The notes beneath the pieces were generated by a model, which worked only from the letters and a program-made list of their open reading frames with translations, ran no database searches and was not told the origin of the DNA. The position numbers were made by a program, and so were the translations under genes. Of a DNA stretch of 64,000 nucleotides, positions 9,021 through 18,040 are shown in pieces. Each line of letters opens with the position of its first letter. The stretch's first letter is position 1. The stretch covers positions 372,001-436,000 of the forward strand of contig JALHQH010000001.1 in NCBI GenBank assembly GCA_022842065.1, written 5' to 3'. This DNA comes from Caldilineaceae bacterium (GTDB lineage: Bacteria > Chloroflexota > Anaerolineae > Caldilineales > Caldilineaceae).

Positions 9021-9118
9021 GGCTGAGCGATTGAGGCTGAGCGATTGAGGCTGAGCGATTGAGGCTGAGCGATTGAGGCTGAGCGATTGAGGCTGAGCGA
9101 TTGAGGCTGAGCGATTGA
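9013..9118 (+). repeat. 14-nt tandem repeat, seven full units
   Basis: The unit GCGATTGAGGCTGA occurs seven times without visible variation, followed by an 8-nt partial unit. It begins inside the last codons of the ATPase gene, whose TGA stop is in unit one, and fills the gap to the HD-domain gene. Because 14 is not a multiple of 3, copy-number change would not extend the protein but would change the intercistronic distance. Confidence 0.95.
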
Positions 9119-9133
9119 GAAGGAAGATCAACC

Positions 9134-9580
9134 ATGAGCACATTAGATAAAGCGATTGCGATTGCCGCCGAAGCTCACAGCGGGCAAGTCGACAAAATGG
9201 GTGCGCCTTATATTCTGCACCCCTTGCGCCTGATGCTACGGTTTGAGGGTGAGACGGAACGCATGGTGGCGGTATTACACGATGTGGTGGAAGATTCAAC
9301 GGTCACCCTAGCTGATCTGCGCGCGGCCGGCTTTGCCCCGGCGGTGATTGATGCGCTGGATTGTCTGACCCACCGCGCCGAGCTCAGTTATACCGACTAT
9401 GTAGCGCGGCTCAGTGATAACCCATTAGCGCGCCGCGTCAAACTGGCCGATCTAGAGGACAACATGGATATGCGCCGGCTGGAAGTGTTGACGCCGAAGA
9501 CTTTGGCCCGCCTAGAGCGCTATCATCATGCTTGGATCTTTCTCAAAGGGATCGACGCGCAGGAGCAAGCGGAGGGGTAA
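9134..9580 (+). CDS. HD-domain protein, (p)ppGpp hydrolase-like (small SpoT/MESH1 type)
   Basis: A 148-residue single-domain metal-dependent phosphohydrolase. HP in YILHPLRLM, the HD pair in AVLHDVVEDS and the later KLADLEDNMD are the conserved HD-domain signatures of RelA/SpoT hydrolase domains, with no synthetase domain. The start has AAGGAAG seven bases upstream. The stop overlaps the next start as TAATG, so it is translationally coupled to the ABC-2 permease. Small alarmone hydrolases remove (p)ppGpp; hydrolysis of other nucleotides is possible. Its position inside an exporter operon is unusual. Confidence 0.82.
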   Translation: MSTLDKAIAIAAEAHSGQVDKMGAPYILHPLRLMLRFEGETERMVAVLHDVVEDSTVTLADLRAAGFAPAVIDALDCLTHRAELSYTDYVARLSDNPLARRVKLADLEDNMDMRRLEVLTPKTLARLERYHHAWIFLKGIDAQEQAEG

Positions 9581-11118
9581 TGTCGTTAGCCAAGCTATGG
9601 GCGATTGCCTGGAAAGAACTCTATACCACCTTTCGCGACCGCAACCTGATCCTGATCATGTTTGCGACGCCCCTTGCGCTTTCCACCATCATCGGCCTGG
9701 CCTTTGGCGGCCTGGGAGGTGATAATCCCACGATTGCCGCGATTCCGGTAGCGGTGGTGAATCAAGATGCAGGGCTGGATGTTGATTCGCTGATGGCGAA
9801 TGCGGTGATTAACGATGCGACGACACCCACTGACACCACCTTTTTTAGCGGTGCGCCGACCGATTTTGCGCTTAATATGGGCGATATTGTGACGAGCATC
9901 CTCCTATCGGAACCGATTACGGCGAGCAATGCGATCAGCGGCAGTGGCATTAATTTGGGAACGGGTGGGTTAGATTGTAATCTGGTGACAGCGGAGGGCG
10001 ACAATGAAAGCTTCCAGGGTTCATTGGACGAATTGCTCAACGCCACGCGCTTAACCGATCCAGCCCTCGCACGACGCGGGGTGGAGACGGGTGACTATGC
10101 CGTCGCCGTGATCATCCCGCCGGGCTTCAGTCAGACCTTAATGCCCAGCTTTCTCCTGAGCACAGGGATCACTGACGCCAATGCGATTGAGGTTTATGGC
10201 AACAGCGGCAGCAGCCTCTCGGCCGGGATTGTCCGTAGCATTGTCGATGGCATCGCCAGCCAGTTTCAACGGCTGCCGGTCACCTTGGATGCAACCATTG
10301 ACGCGCTGGACGAAACGGTTGATCTTGATCAGATCGACACGGCGATACTAACTCGCACCTTGAACAGCCTCAACGCCGGCACCTTTAGCAGCACCTTAAT
10401 TAGCAGTTCGATCCTCACCGACAGTTTTAGTGTGCTGGGCTGTCTCTTTGCCGCCGGGATCAACCCGATTACGCTAGCCCAACAGCCGCTGGACCAATTG
10501 CAGGAGAGCGACAGCTTTGCACGCATTCTGGTGGTGGCCGGCTCGGCGCAGGCGGTCTTTTTTGCGCTCTTCACCGGCGTCTTTGGCATCCTCTCGCTCT
10601 ATGAAGAACGCAAGGGGTGGACGCTGCAACGGATGCTGGTCTCACCGACCAGCGGCAACACGATTTTGCTCGGCAAGCTGCTGGGCAATCTGGTCGTGAT
10701 CGTCGCGCAGTTGTTGCTGCTCATGGTGGCGCTCACCATTGTCGCCAGTATTGCCCAGGGCTCGCCTGTCTCGATCTGGGGCTACAACTTTGGCGCCCTG
10801 TTACTCGTGGTCGTGAGTGTGAGTCTCGCCGTTTCTGGGATTGGCGTTCTGATTGTCGGCTTGGCGCGCACACCAGAACAAGTGCAGATCATTGGGCCAA
10901 TGGTTAATATGACTCTGGGGGTATTGGGCGGCTCCTTTGGTTTTGGCCTCCCCGACCCGTTGCCTAACCTCTCGCTGATCCACTGGGGGACAACAGCCTT
11001 TGAACAGTTGGCCGGTGGTCAGGGCAATATTGGGCTCAATCTGCTGGTCTTACTGGTCCAAGGGCTGATCTTCTTTGGGATTGGCTCCTGGTTCTTCAAG
11101 CGCCGGTTGAATTTATAG
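9580..11118 (+). CDS. ABC-2 type transporter permease (first)
   Basis: The 512-residue protein starts at ATG 9580, overlapping the HD gene stop by one base. One N-terminal membrane segment (LILIMFATPLALSTIIGLAF) is followed by a large extracytoplasmic domain of ~300 residues. Five to six C-terminal helices then carry the ABC-2 signature region (EERKGWTLQRMLVSPTSGNTILLGKLLGN). This matches the exporter permeases related to YhgE/Pip or DrrB. It pairs with the next gene as a heterodimer driven by the ATPase at 8013. The substrate is unknown. Confidence 0.88.
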   Translation: MSLAKLWAIAWKELYTTFRDRNLILIMFATPLALSTIIGLAFGGLGGDNPTIAAIPVAVVNQDAGLDVDSLMANAVINDATTPTDTTFFSGAPTDFALNMGDIVTSILLSEPITASNAISGSGINLGTGGLDCNLVTAEGDNESFQGSLDELLNATRLTDPALARRGVETGDYAVAVIIPPGFSQTLMPSFLLSTGITDANAIEVYGNSGSSLSAGIVRSIVDGIASQFQRLPVTLDATIDALDETVDLDQIDTAILTRTLNSLNAGTFSSTLISSSILTDSFSVLGCLFAAGINPITLAQQPLDQLQESDSFARILVVAGSAQAVFFALFTGVFGILSLYEERKGWTLQRMLVSPTSGNTILLGKLLGNLVVIVAQLLLLMVALTIVASIAQGSPVSIWGYNFGALLLVVVSVSLAVSGIGVLIVGLARTPEQVQIIGPMVNMTLGVLGGSFGFGLPDPLPNLSLIHWGTTAFEQLAGGQGNIGLNLLVLLVQGLIFFGIGSWFFKRRLNL

Positions 11119-11137
11119 AGAAACAGAGAAACCAACA

Positions 11138-12409
11138 ATGCGAAAAATTTTTACGATTGCCCGCAATGATCTGTGGATCTATTTAAGCCAGCGCAGTAAC
11201 CTGGTCGGGCTGATTTTGTCACCGCTCCTGATTACGGTGGTGTTAGGCTATAGTTTTAGCAGTGACAATGGGCCAACCCAACTGCGGGTTGACCTACTCG
11301 ATCAGGATCAGAGTGCGCTCTCTGCACAATTTCTGGATGAACTGCGTGGTACCGAAGCGACGTTAGTGCTCTGCCCCATGGACAACGACGCGGCGGATCG
11401 CTGCCAACTGGAAGGCGCAACCCTGGATCAGGCACTGGGCGTTGAACGGGCGCGCGACGAGGTTACCGACGGCTTTCTGATCATCCCTCAAGGTTTTGCA
11501 GCCGCGGTCAGCAGTGCACAACCGCTACAACTCGACTACTATTCGACCGCCGATCCCAATTTGCCGGGTCCCGTTGCCCAGGCGGTACAAAGCGTGCTCC
11601 AGCGCGTCAACAGTGCGGCGGTGGCAGCCAGCGTGGGAGCCACGTTCCTCAACAGTTTACAACCACTCCTCACGCTGGTAGGGCTCAGCGATCAGCCGGC
11701 TGATCTGGAAAGTTTGGTCTATATCAAGGCGGAAGATCGCCTGCAAAACCGGCCGGCGGCGGTACGTTACCACACGACTGACGCCGCCAGCGCCAGTAGC
11801 AACAGTGGCATCCAAAGTGGCTTTGGCCAATCCGTGCCAGGGATGGGGGCGATGTATGTGATGTTTACGGTCCTTGGTGGCACCGCGGTCCTGCTGCGTG
11901 AACGCCGCCAGTGGACCTTACAACGGCTGGCCGCGCTGCCCCTCACCCGCGCCCAGATCCTCGGTGGCAAGATCCTGAGCTACTTTACCCTGGGCATGAT
12001 TCAATTTCTGATTATCTTTGGCGTGGGGCTAGCGGTAGGGTTGGACTTTGGCGATGATCTGCTCGGGACGCTGGCGATCATGGTTGCCTTTGTCCTGTGC
12101 ATGACCGCGGCGGCCTTTGCGCTCGCCCTTTATATGCAAAATGAAGAGCAGGCGGCCGGCATGGCGCGCCTGCTGGGGCTGACGTTGGCCCCGCTGGGGG
12201 GAGCCTGGTGGCCACTGGAAATTGTGCCGGGCTTTATGCAGACCATCGGCCAGATCTCGCCGGTTACCTGGGCAATGCAGGGCTTTCAGGCCTTGATGTT
12301 TCACCAGGGCACGCTGGTGACGGTGTTACCACAGGTCGGCATCCTGCTCGCGGTGGCCGCCGTGCTCTTTATCGTCGGCATTCGGGGCTTCCGCGTGAGC
12401 GAGGGCTAA
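11138..12409 (+). CDS. ABC-2 type transporter permease (second)
   Basis: The 423-residue protein follows the first permease by 19 nt. It has the same plan: N-terminal helix (SNLVGLILSPLLITVVLGYSF), a large outside domain, and a C-terminal helical bundle with RERRQWTLQRLAALPLTRAQILGGK. It is a paralogue of the first permease and probably its heterodimer partner. The stop codon TAA (12407-12409) enters a 38-bp palindrome that separates it from the convergent glycosidase gene. Confidence 0.88.
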   Translation: MRKIFTIARNDLWIYLSQRSNLVGLILSPLLITVVLGYSFSSDNGPTQLRVDLLDQDQSALSAQFLDELRGTEATLVLCPMDNDAADRCQLEGATLDQALGVERARDEVTDGFLIIPQGFAAAVSSAQPLQLDYYSTADPNLPGPVAQAVQSVLQRVNSAAVAASVGATFLNSLQPLLTLVGLSDQPADLESLVYIKAEDRLQNRPAAVRYHTTDAASASSNSGIQSGFGQSVPGMGAMYVMFTVLGGTAVLLRERRQWTLQRLAALPLTRAQILGGKILSYFTLGMIQFLIIFGVGLAVGLDFGDDLLGTLAIMVAFVLCMTAAAFALALYMQNEEQAAGMARLLGLTLAPLGGAWWPLEIVPGFMQTIGQISPVTWAMQGFQALMFHQGTLVTVLPQVGILLAVAAVLFIVGIRGFRVSEG

Positions 12410-12445
12410 GTCGTAGGGGCACGGCATGCCGTGCCCCTACGACTT
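12408..12445. terminator. 38-bp perfect palindrome between convergent genes
   Basis: The sequence from 12408 to 12445 is its own reverse complement; each half reads AAGTCGTAGGGGCACGGCA or its complement. It overlaps the TAA of the plus-strand permease and supplies the TAG stop of the minus-strand glycosidase (12437-12439). A bidirectional terminator is the likely role. The core is nearly identical to the palindrome at 26651, so it is also a repeat-family member. Confidence 0.75.
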
Positions 12446-14764
12446 GGTCTCCACAACCTGAACGGTCAACGTGGCTGCCCCGACCGCTGAACAGAGTAGA
12501 CAGCGTCCAGCTACGGTTTCCTCCCACTGCCATGACACTGGCTGCCCATTGAGCAAGACGGTTTTGACGGTCACCGTGGCCGGTAGATAGAAACCCAAGG
12601 TTAATTGATAATCAGGAGCTGTCCCTTGTACGGTGAGCTGATATTGATTGGCGCGGCGGGTGACGCTAACATCAAACTGTGTTTCACCGACATGTATTTG
12701 GTGCAACGCCACATCCTGCCAGCCGGTGGGTAGCTGCGGGACCACCCGCAGTTTACGTTCTGCCGCATGCGGGGCAATACCCAGCACCCCTTCGACCAGC
12801 GGTGAGATGATCCCCAACGCCGACCAGAGCTGCAAAAAGCACCATTCCCCCGGCAGCGCTTCGCTGATTGCCCCTGGCATCCGTATGTTGAGCGCACTGG
12901 CCATTTGGTTCACCAAACGCAGCGCATCGTCGATCCGGCCATAGCGGACCAGGGACAAGGCTAGTAGCCCCGTGTTAATACTCATCACATCGTGGCGCTC
13001 CGGGTGCAGATACATGCCCCACTCGTTACAAAATTCTGGCGAGAGCAGGCGGTCAAAGCTGCGGGAAGCCTGGGCCGGCGTCGCCAAGCCCACTTCCATT
13101 GGACACATTACCACCCAGTGGCGCAGCAACCAATGCAGATCAGCCGTTTGGTCTGCGCCTTGGCGCGCCGCCAGTTGTGCATCAAAAAAGCGATGGGCCG
13201 CGGCCGCCTGTGGCTGGATCGCGGCCCAATCAGGCTCAGTTTGCAAACGGTCAATCCGTTGCAAGGCCGCCTTTACTTCTGGAACGGTGGCACGCACATC
13301 GGCAAAAAGCCCCTCCGCTGGTAGCCACCATTCGGTGCGGATGCGTTCAGCCAGCACAGCGCGCTTTGCCGCTAGGTCGGGCAGCAGGTCACTATCCCCC
13401 ATTGCCTGCGCCAATTCAGCCAGACAGCCCAGCGCTGCCCAGGTGTAACAGGCCACGTCGATACACTCAAAGTCGGCGTGCATCTCCAGCGTCTCGATGA
13501 TGCTGCGCCCAGAGGGACAAAGGTCGCCGTCGGGATCGCACTTGCCCAGCGTGTAATCGAGCAAACCCTGCTTACAGAAGGGATACATCTCGGCCAGAAA
13601 GGCCTGATCGCCGGTCCAGAGCCAGCTCTGATGGACGGCACGGGTAAAGGCCGGCGTCTCGACCAGGTTGCCGGGATTATAGACCACCCCGGTAGTTGAC
13701 AGCTCGTGAATCACCCGCCCCGGTTCGTCAGGGTTATGCGCGATACTCCGATCTTTGAGCAGGCGCAAGGTGGCTTTGGTCAAGTCAAAGAAACCACCCT
13801 GGAGCATGGGCGGCACCGCATACTCAGCGTCGATTCCAAACCACCAGGGATAATTGGGCAGCCCGGCCCCAGCGGCGAGACCGTGGCTGGGGGTGGCGCG
13901 GGCCAGCCACTGGCAGCCAATTTTTGACCAGTGAAAGGCGGCGTCAAGTTGAGCATGGGGGGTGGTGAGCCGACTCTGCGCCGCAAGTTGCGCATACCGA
14001 GCTTGTTTTGCGTGCCACATGGGGCCATAATTGAGGCGCAGTTCACCATAATGCTCGAGGGCAGTCGCTTCATCCTGGCTGGAAGCGGCGATCATGAGCC
14101 GGACCCGCATCGTGTTGGGGCTAGCCCCATGGAAAGGCAACGCCAAGCGAACGGTCGTCCCTTGGCCCAGCGTGGCGTGAAAAAGGCCAGCGTCGGCCCC
14201 AACCTCGACGGTGCGCGCCGCGCCACTACCGCCAACGATGATCGCCCAGGGGTTAGCCTCATCGCGGATCAGCACATAGGTCGTGCCATCGACGGTGGTT
14301 GCCACATCGGCACCATCCACCAGCCCCGCTTCCGCGCCTAACCAAGCCGGGCGCAAATCAGAGCGCACCAGCGCCACGAGTTCGACCTCATCGGTAAAGT
14401 CGGCCGGGGTCGTCAAGGTGATGGTCACCACCACGCCGGGCACGTCATCCGGCACAAAGTCGCGCCGGGTGATCTGGATGGCATCAATGCGATAGTCAAA
14501 TTCAGTGTGGGTGGGGTAGACCCGGCAAGCGTCCGCCTCCATCAGCCAACCGGTAACGCCGGTGGTGCGGTTGTGGAGGGCAAACCAGTAGCCATCAAGC
14601 AACTTGATCGGGTGCGCCCACACCCCCCAATGTTCGTGGGGCACATGGCCGCGCGACCACGAATCGGGGAAGAGGCCATTTTGGGAACAGATGATGTAAA
14701 GGTGATCACCGGTCGTCGCCACTGGATCGGCAAGTCGGATCTGTTTTTCGAGAAAATCAGTCAT
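12437..14764 (-). CDS. large (alpha/alpha)6-barrel glycoside hydrolase-like protein (amylo-alpha-1,6-glucosidase type)
   Basis: About 775 residues with no signal peptide. The N-terminal half is beta-rich (TGDHLYIICSQNGLFP..., a sandwich domain seen in glycogen-debranching-like glycosidases). The C-terminal half is a six-hairpin barrel with LPNYPWWFGIDAEYAVPPML, a probable substrate-facing segment, and repeated Trp/Asp-rich helices. The start at 14764 overlaps the upstream gene by 8 nt. It ends the carbohydrate-uptake operon, so it probably processes the imported oligosaccharide in the cytosol. The exact bond specificity is inferred only loosely. Its stop codon comes from the palindrome at 12408. 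Confidence 0.72.
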   Translation of the reverse strand: MTDFLEKQIRLADPVATTGDHLYIICSQNGLFPDSWSRGHVPHEHWGVWAHPIKLLDGYWFALHNRTTGVTGWLMEADACRVYPTHTEFDYRIDAIQITRRDFVPDDVPGVVVTITLTTPADFTDEVELVALVRSDLRPAWLGAEAGLVDGADVATTVDGTTYVLIRDEANPWAIIVGGSGAARTVEVGADAGLFHATLGQGTTVRLALPFHGASPNTMRVRLMIAASSQDEATALEHYGELRLNYGPMWHAKQARYAQLAAQSRLTTPHAQLDAAFHWSKIGCQWLARATPSHGLAAGAGLPNYPWWFGIDAEYAVPPMLQGGFFDLTKATLRLLKDRSIAHNPDEPGRVIHELSTTGVVYNPGNLVETPAFTRAVHQSWLWTGDQAFLAEMYPFCKQGLLDYTLGKCDPDGDLCPSGRSIIETLEMHADFECIDVACYTWAALGCLAELAQAMGDSDLLPDLAAKRAVLAERIRTEWWLPAEGLFADVRATVPEVKAALQRIDRLQTEPDWAAIQPQAAAAHRFFDAQLAARQGADQTADLHWLLRHWVVMCPMEVGLATPAQASRSFDRLLSPEFCNEWGMYLHPERHDVMSINTGLLALSLVRYGRIDDALRLVNQMASALNIRMPGAISEALPGEWCFLQLWSALGIISPLVEGVLGIAPHAAERKLRVVPQLPTGWQDVALHQIHVGETQFDVSVTRRANQYQLTVQGTAPDYQLTLGFYLPATVTVKTVLLNGQPVSWQWEETVAGRCLLCSAVGAATLTVQVVETKS

Positions 14765-17105
14765 GATACTTTCTTTTTTGTGTGAGCCAGAGCAGTAGCG
14801 CCAATCCACCATAGAGCAGCGCTCCGGCCCAGAACACCCAGCCAAACCCCCCAGTCATGGCCAGGGCAACGGCCAGGCTGGAACCAAGCACGGAGAAGGC
14901 ACCGTTGAGGCTCCAGAGCCAGCCAACCACCAGCCGGTCACTGGGGGCCAAGCGCAGCAAGGTGGGAAAGGGCATACCAAGTAACAGCCCTGGGATAAAT
15001 GCCAGGAGGACCGCTGCAGCCAGCCGCGGTGTGAGCGCAAGGGGCAGCAGCGCGCGCACCAACCACGGCAATAAACTTTGGTAAAGCAGGGCAATGAGGG
15101 CGATCAGCAAGAGCAACGGGGCGATACGGACGCGTAACTGTTCAACAGTCCAACTTTGGCTGCCCAGGCTACCCAGGCCAGCGCCCAGCAACAACGCGCC
15201 CAGCACAGTGGCCAGGGTCAAGATGGGATAACCAAGCAGCGGTTGCAGCCGTTGGAGCAGTGCCACCTCCAGCAACATAAAGGCAACCCCGATCAGCGCC
15301 GCGTAGAGCAGCGTGAGCCAGATCGGTAATTCACCATTGCGATTGATCAGCGCGGTTTTATCAACCGGTGCCAGCTTGGCCCCACCTCCCCCCAAGGTGA
15401 CCAACAATGCCGCACCAAGCAGCAAGGTCGCAAACCCGGCGGCTAGTTGTAATAGCTGCTGGATGGGGCGTGGCAGCCCCGGATCAAGCTGAAAGAAGAA
15501 GGGACGATCATCGGTCGTGGGGCTGAGATCGTAGAGGGCATCTTCCTGGACAAAATCGCCCAACCCCATGCCCTGGCGCAGTGGCGCAAAGGCCCCCTCC
15601 GCATCGCCGGGCATAAAGAGCGGGCGCAGCCCCAATTCGACTGCTGTGCGGCCCAGTTGCAGCTTCTGCGCGGGCGTGAAGGGACTTTTGTTTAGCAGCA
15701 AAATGCTCGTGCGCAAGGTTGGATCAGCCGCCGGCAGCACCCAGAGCGCCATGTGGTCAAGTGACTGGCGCGGCGCGATGCCCAAGTTATCCAGCGCGCG
15801 CAAGGCCGTCACCATGGCGCGACTGCCTTCCAACGCATTGTGGGTGACCAGAGCCAGGCGGCCGTCAGGTGCCAGGCGCGACCAATAGGTTTGAAAGGCC
15901 TCGGTGGTAAAGATGTAATTTTCGACCAGCGCTTGGCCCAGTGGGTCAGCGGCTTGGGTATAGACCAGGTTAAGATAGATGAGGTTGTAGGCAGCCGTCG
16001 TGCGTTCAACAAAGGTACGCGCATCGCCAACGATCGTCTGCACAGTGGGCAGATCGAGGATATTGCCATTGTAAGCGGCCTCTGCACGTGTGGCCGCCAC
16101 CGTGGCAGCATTCACTTCTACCGCGGTAATCGCCGTGGCACCGCCCAGCAGCGCCAGCACGACATCCTTGCCCGCACCCGCGCCCAGGATCAATGTTTGC
16201 GTTGTGGTACCAGTCGCAAAAGGCAGATATTCAGGCGTGTTACGTTGTGCGGCAACCGTGGCCAGATCACCGTCAAAACGCAACATGTAGCTACCGGCCC
16301 CGCCATCCGTGAAGACAAATTTGGCGGTTGGGTCAGCGGTGGCGACCACATCGACGCGCGCAAAGGGGCTCCACAAAGTGCGCTCCAGCACGGCGGCTTG
16401 CGCCGGATCGCTGAGCATGGCAAGCATCGTCTTGTCACGTGGCGGGTTGGTCAACCGCCGCGGGTCAAAATCAAACCAGCCCGTGGTCAGGTTGAGCAGG
16501 CAAAACGCGAGCGGGAAAAGGGCCGCGACCAGGGCGGTGGCGCGCTGCCGCCCCGTGGCCTGGAAGAGCGCGGCTACGGCAATCAGCGCGCCACCGCCAT
16601 AGAGGAGGCTAAAGGGGCTCCACCACTGAAGCAAAAGCACCACCAGCACGATCCCCGTGGCCGCGCCGAAGAGATCAGCGCTATAGAGCAGCCCACTTTG
16701 TGCCCGATAGGCCATAAAGTAGTTGGTAAGCAGAAAGCCTAACAACAAAAAAGGCAGCAGGGCCAACCCCGCCGCAGGCAGCAGCGCTGCGGTTGGTAAC
16801 CACGCCAAGCTGAGCCCGACCAGCGTCAACAAGAGGGCGAGGAGCAGCAGGCCAGTTGCTTGTCGCCGCGTGCGGGCAATCGGCGGAGCCGCCCCTTGCC
16901 ATTGCGCCGCGGCCGCCCCCAAACTCAAACCTAAGACTGCCAACGCCACGGCCAGAAAAGCATAGTGATACTGAAAGCGGAGCGAGAAGATGCGGGTGAG
17001 CACGATCTCGAAACCCAGACCAACGCCGGCCAGGATAAAGACAATCAAAATAGTCGAACCAGCCACGAGGGGTTGGCGCGTGGCCACGACATTACGGTCA
17101 ACCAT
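14757..17105 (-). CDS. membrane-embedded spermidine synthase-like protein
   Basis: 782 residues in three parts. About six to seven N-terminal membrane helices come first. A soluble Rossmann methyltransferase/aminopropyltransferase-like domain follows, with LILGAGAGKDVVLALLGGA as the nucleotide-binding loop, AVEVNAATV as the acidic strand end, and VGDARTF. C-terminal helices complete it. Such fusions are common and annotated as spermidine synthases, but real polyamine activity has seldom been shown. It lies between the sugar permease (44 nt upstream) and the glycosidase (8-nt overlap), so it is in the carbohydrate operon. Its connection to sugar uptake is unclear. Confidence 0.75.
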   Translation of the reverse strand: MVDRNVVATRQPLVAGSTILIVFILAGVGLGFEIVLTRIFSLRFQYHYAFLAVALAVLGLSLGAAAAQWQGAAPPIARTRRQATGLLLLALLLTLVGLSLAWLPTAALLPAAGLALLPFLLLGFLLTNYFMAYRAQSGLLYSADLFGAATGIVLVVLLLQWWSPFSLLYGGGALIAVAALFQATGRQRATALVAALFPLAFCLLNLTTGWFDFDPRRLTNPPRDKTMLAMLSDPAQAAVLERTLWSPFARVDVVATADPTAKFVFTDGGAGSYMLRFDGDLATVAAQRNTPEYLPFATGTTTQTLILGAGAGKDVVLALLGGATAITAVEVNAATVAATRAEAAYNGNILDLPTVQTIVGDARTFVERTTAAYNLIYLNLVYTQAADPLGQALVENYIFTTEAFQTYWSRLAPDGRLALVTHNALEGSRAMVTALRALDNLGIAPRQSLDHMALWVLPAADPTLRTSILLLNKSPFTPAQKLQLGRTAVELGLRPLFMPGDAEGAFAPLRQGMGLGDFVQEDALYDLSPTTDDRPFFFQLDPGLPRPIQQLLQLAAGFATLLLGAALLVTLGGGGAKLAPVDKTALINRNGELPIWLTLLYAALIGVAFMLLEVALLQRLQPLLGYPILTLATVLGALLLGAGLGSLGSQSWTVEQLRVRIAPLLLLIALIALLYQSLLPWLVRALLPLALTPRLAAAVLLAFIPGLLLGMPFPTLLRLAPSDRLVVGWLWSLNGAFSVLGSSLAVALAMTGGFGWVFWAGALLYGGLALLLWLTQKRKYHD

Positions 17106-17149
17106 CTCGACGATTCCAAATTTTACGTATATGCGGCATTCTTGCTGCC

Positions 17150-18037
17150 CTAGCCCTTAATCCCTGTCATCGAGATGCCTTCGATAAAGGAGCGTTGGGC
17201 GATGAAGAAGACGATGACAACCGGCAGGGTGCAAACCACCGTCGCCGCCATGAGCAAATTCATCTTGACATCAAACTGCCCATTGAAATAGGCCAGACCG
17301 ACTGCCACTGTATACTTCTCCACCGTATTGAGATAGAGCAAGGGATAGCGCAGATCGTTCCAGATGTCTTTGAAACTCAGAATCGCGATCACGGTCAGTA
17401 CCGGCGTCGAGAGCGGCACAATCACATTCCAGATCACGCGCAAAGTGCCGGCCCCATCCATGTTGGCTGCCTCTTCCAGCTCCCTTGGAATTGACATAAA
17501 GAACTGGCGCATGAGAAAAATCGCATACGCCTCGCCAAACCACGCCGGCACAATCATCGGCAGGAAGGTATCGATCCAACCGATGTTGCTAAAGAGAATA
17601 AAGCGCGGAATCCAGTAGACGGCATCGGGCAACATCAGGGTTGACAGCAGTACAGCAAAGAGCGCATCCTTCCCCGGCGCTTCCAGACGGGCAAAGGCAT
17701 AGGCGATCAGTACACAGGAGATCAGCCGTCCACTGATCATCCCGACTTCAATGGTCAAGGTGTTGCGAAAGAAGATCTGAAAGGGCAGCAGCGGGTTGGC
17801 AAAGGCGTCGATAAAGTTGCGCCAGATCGGCGGGCTGGGAATCCACTCCGGCGGCCAGATAAAGATCTTATGTTCCGGCTTTAAACCGGATGAGATCATC
17901 CAGTAAAAGGGAAAGAGAAAGATCAGGCTCAGGACGATCAACAGACCGTAGACCAGCAGATTGCGCATCCGATCATTGCGAATGCGTGAAGTCAGACGAC
18001 CAGCCGTTTGGGTGCGTGGTAAGGCAGTCGTACTCAT
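17150..18037 (-). CDS. carbohydrate ABC transporter permease, MalG type
   Basis: A 295-residue inner-membrane permease with six predicted helices. It carries the EAA loop (ELEEAANMDGAGTLRVIWNV) that docks the ATPase. The start at 18037 is 3 nt after the MalF-type stop, with AAAGGA upstream. No ATPase gene is in the cluster, so it presumably uses a shared MsmK/UgpC-like ATPase encoded elsewhere, as is common for CUT1 systems. Confidence 0.93.
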   Translation of the reverse strand: MSTTALPRTQTAGRLTSRIRNDRMRNLLVYGLLIVLSLIFLFPFYWMISSGLKPEHKIFIWPPEWIPSPPIWRNFIDAFANPLLPFQIFFRNTLTIEVGMISGRLISCVLIAYAFARLEAPGKDALFAVLLSTLMLPDAVYWIPRFILFSNIGWIDTFLPMIVPAWFGEAYAIFLMRQFFMSIPRELEEAANMDGAGTLRVIWNVIVPLSTPVLTVIAILSFKDIWNDLRYPLLYLNTVEKYTVAVGLAYFNGQFDVKMNLLMAATVVCTLPVVIVFFIAQRSFIEGISMTGIKG

Positions 18038-18040
18038 GGT

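Noticed and set aside
9013..9118. Short CRISPR-like array
   Set aside because: The 14-nt units are contiguous with no spacers, and no cas genes are present.
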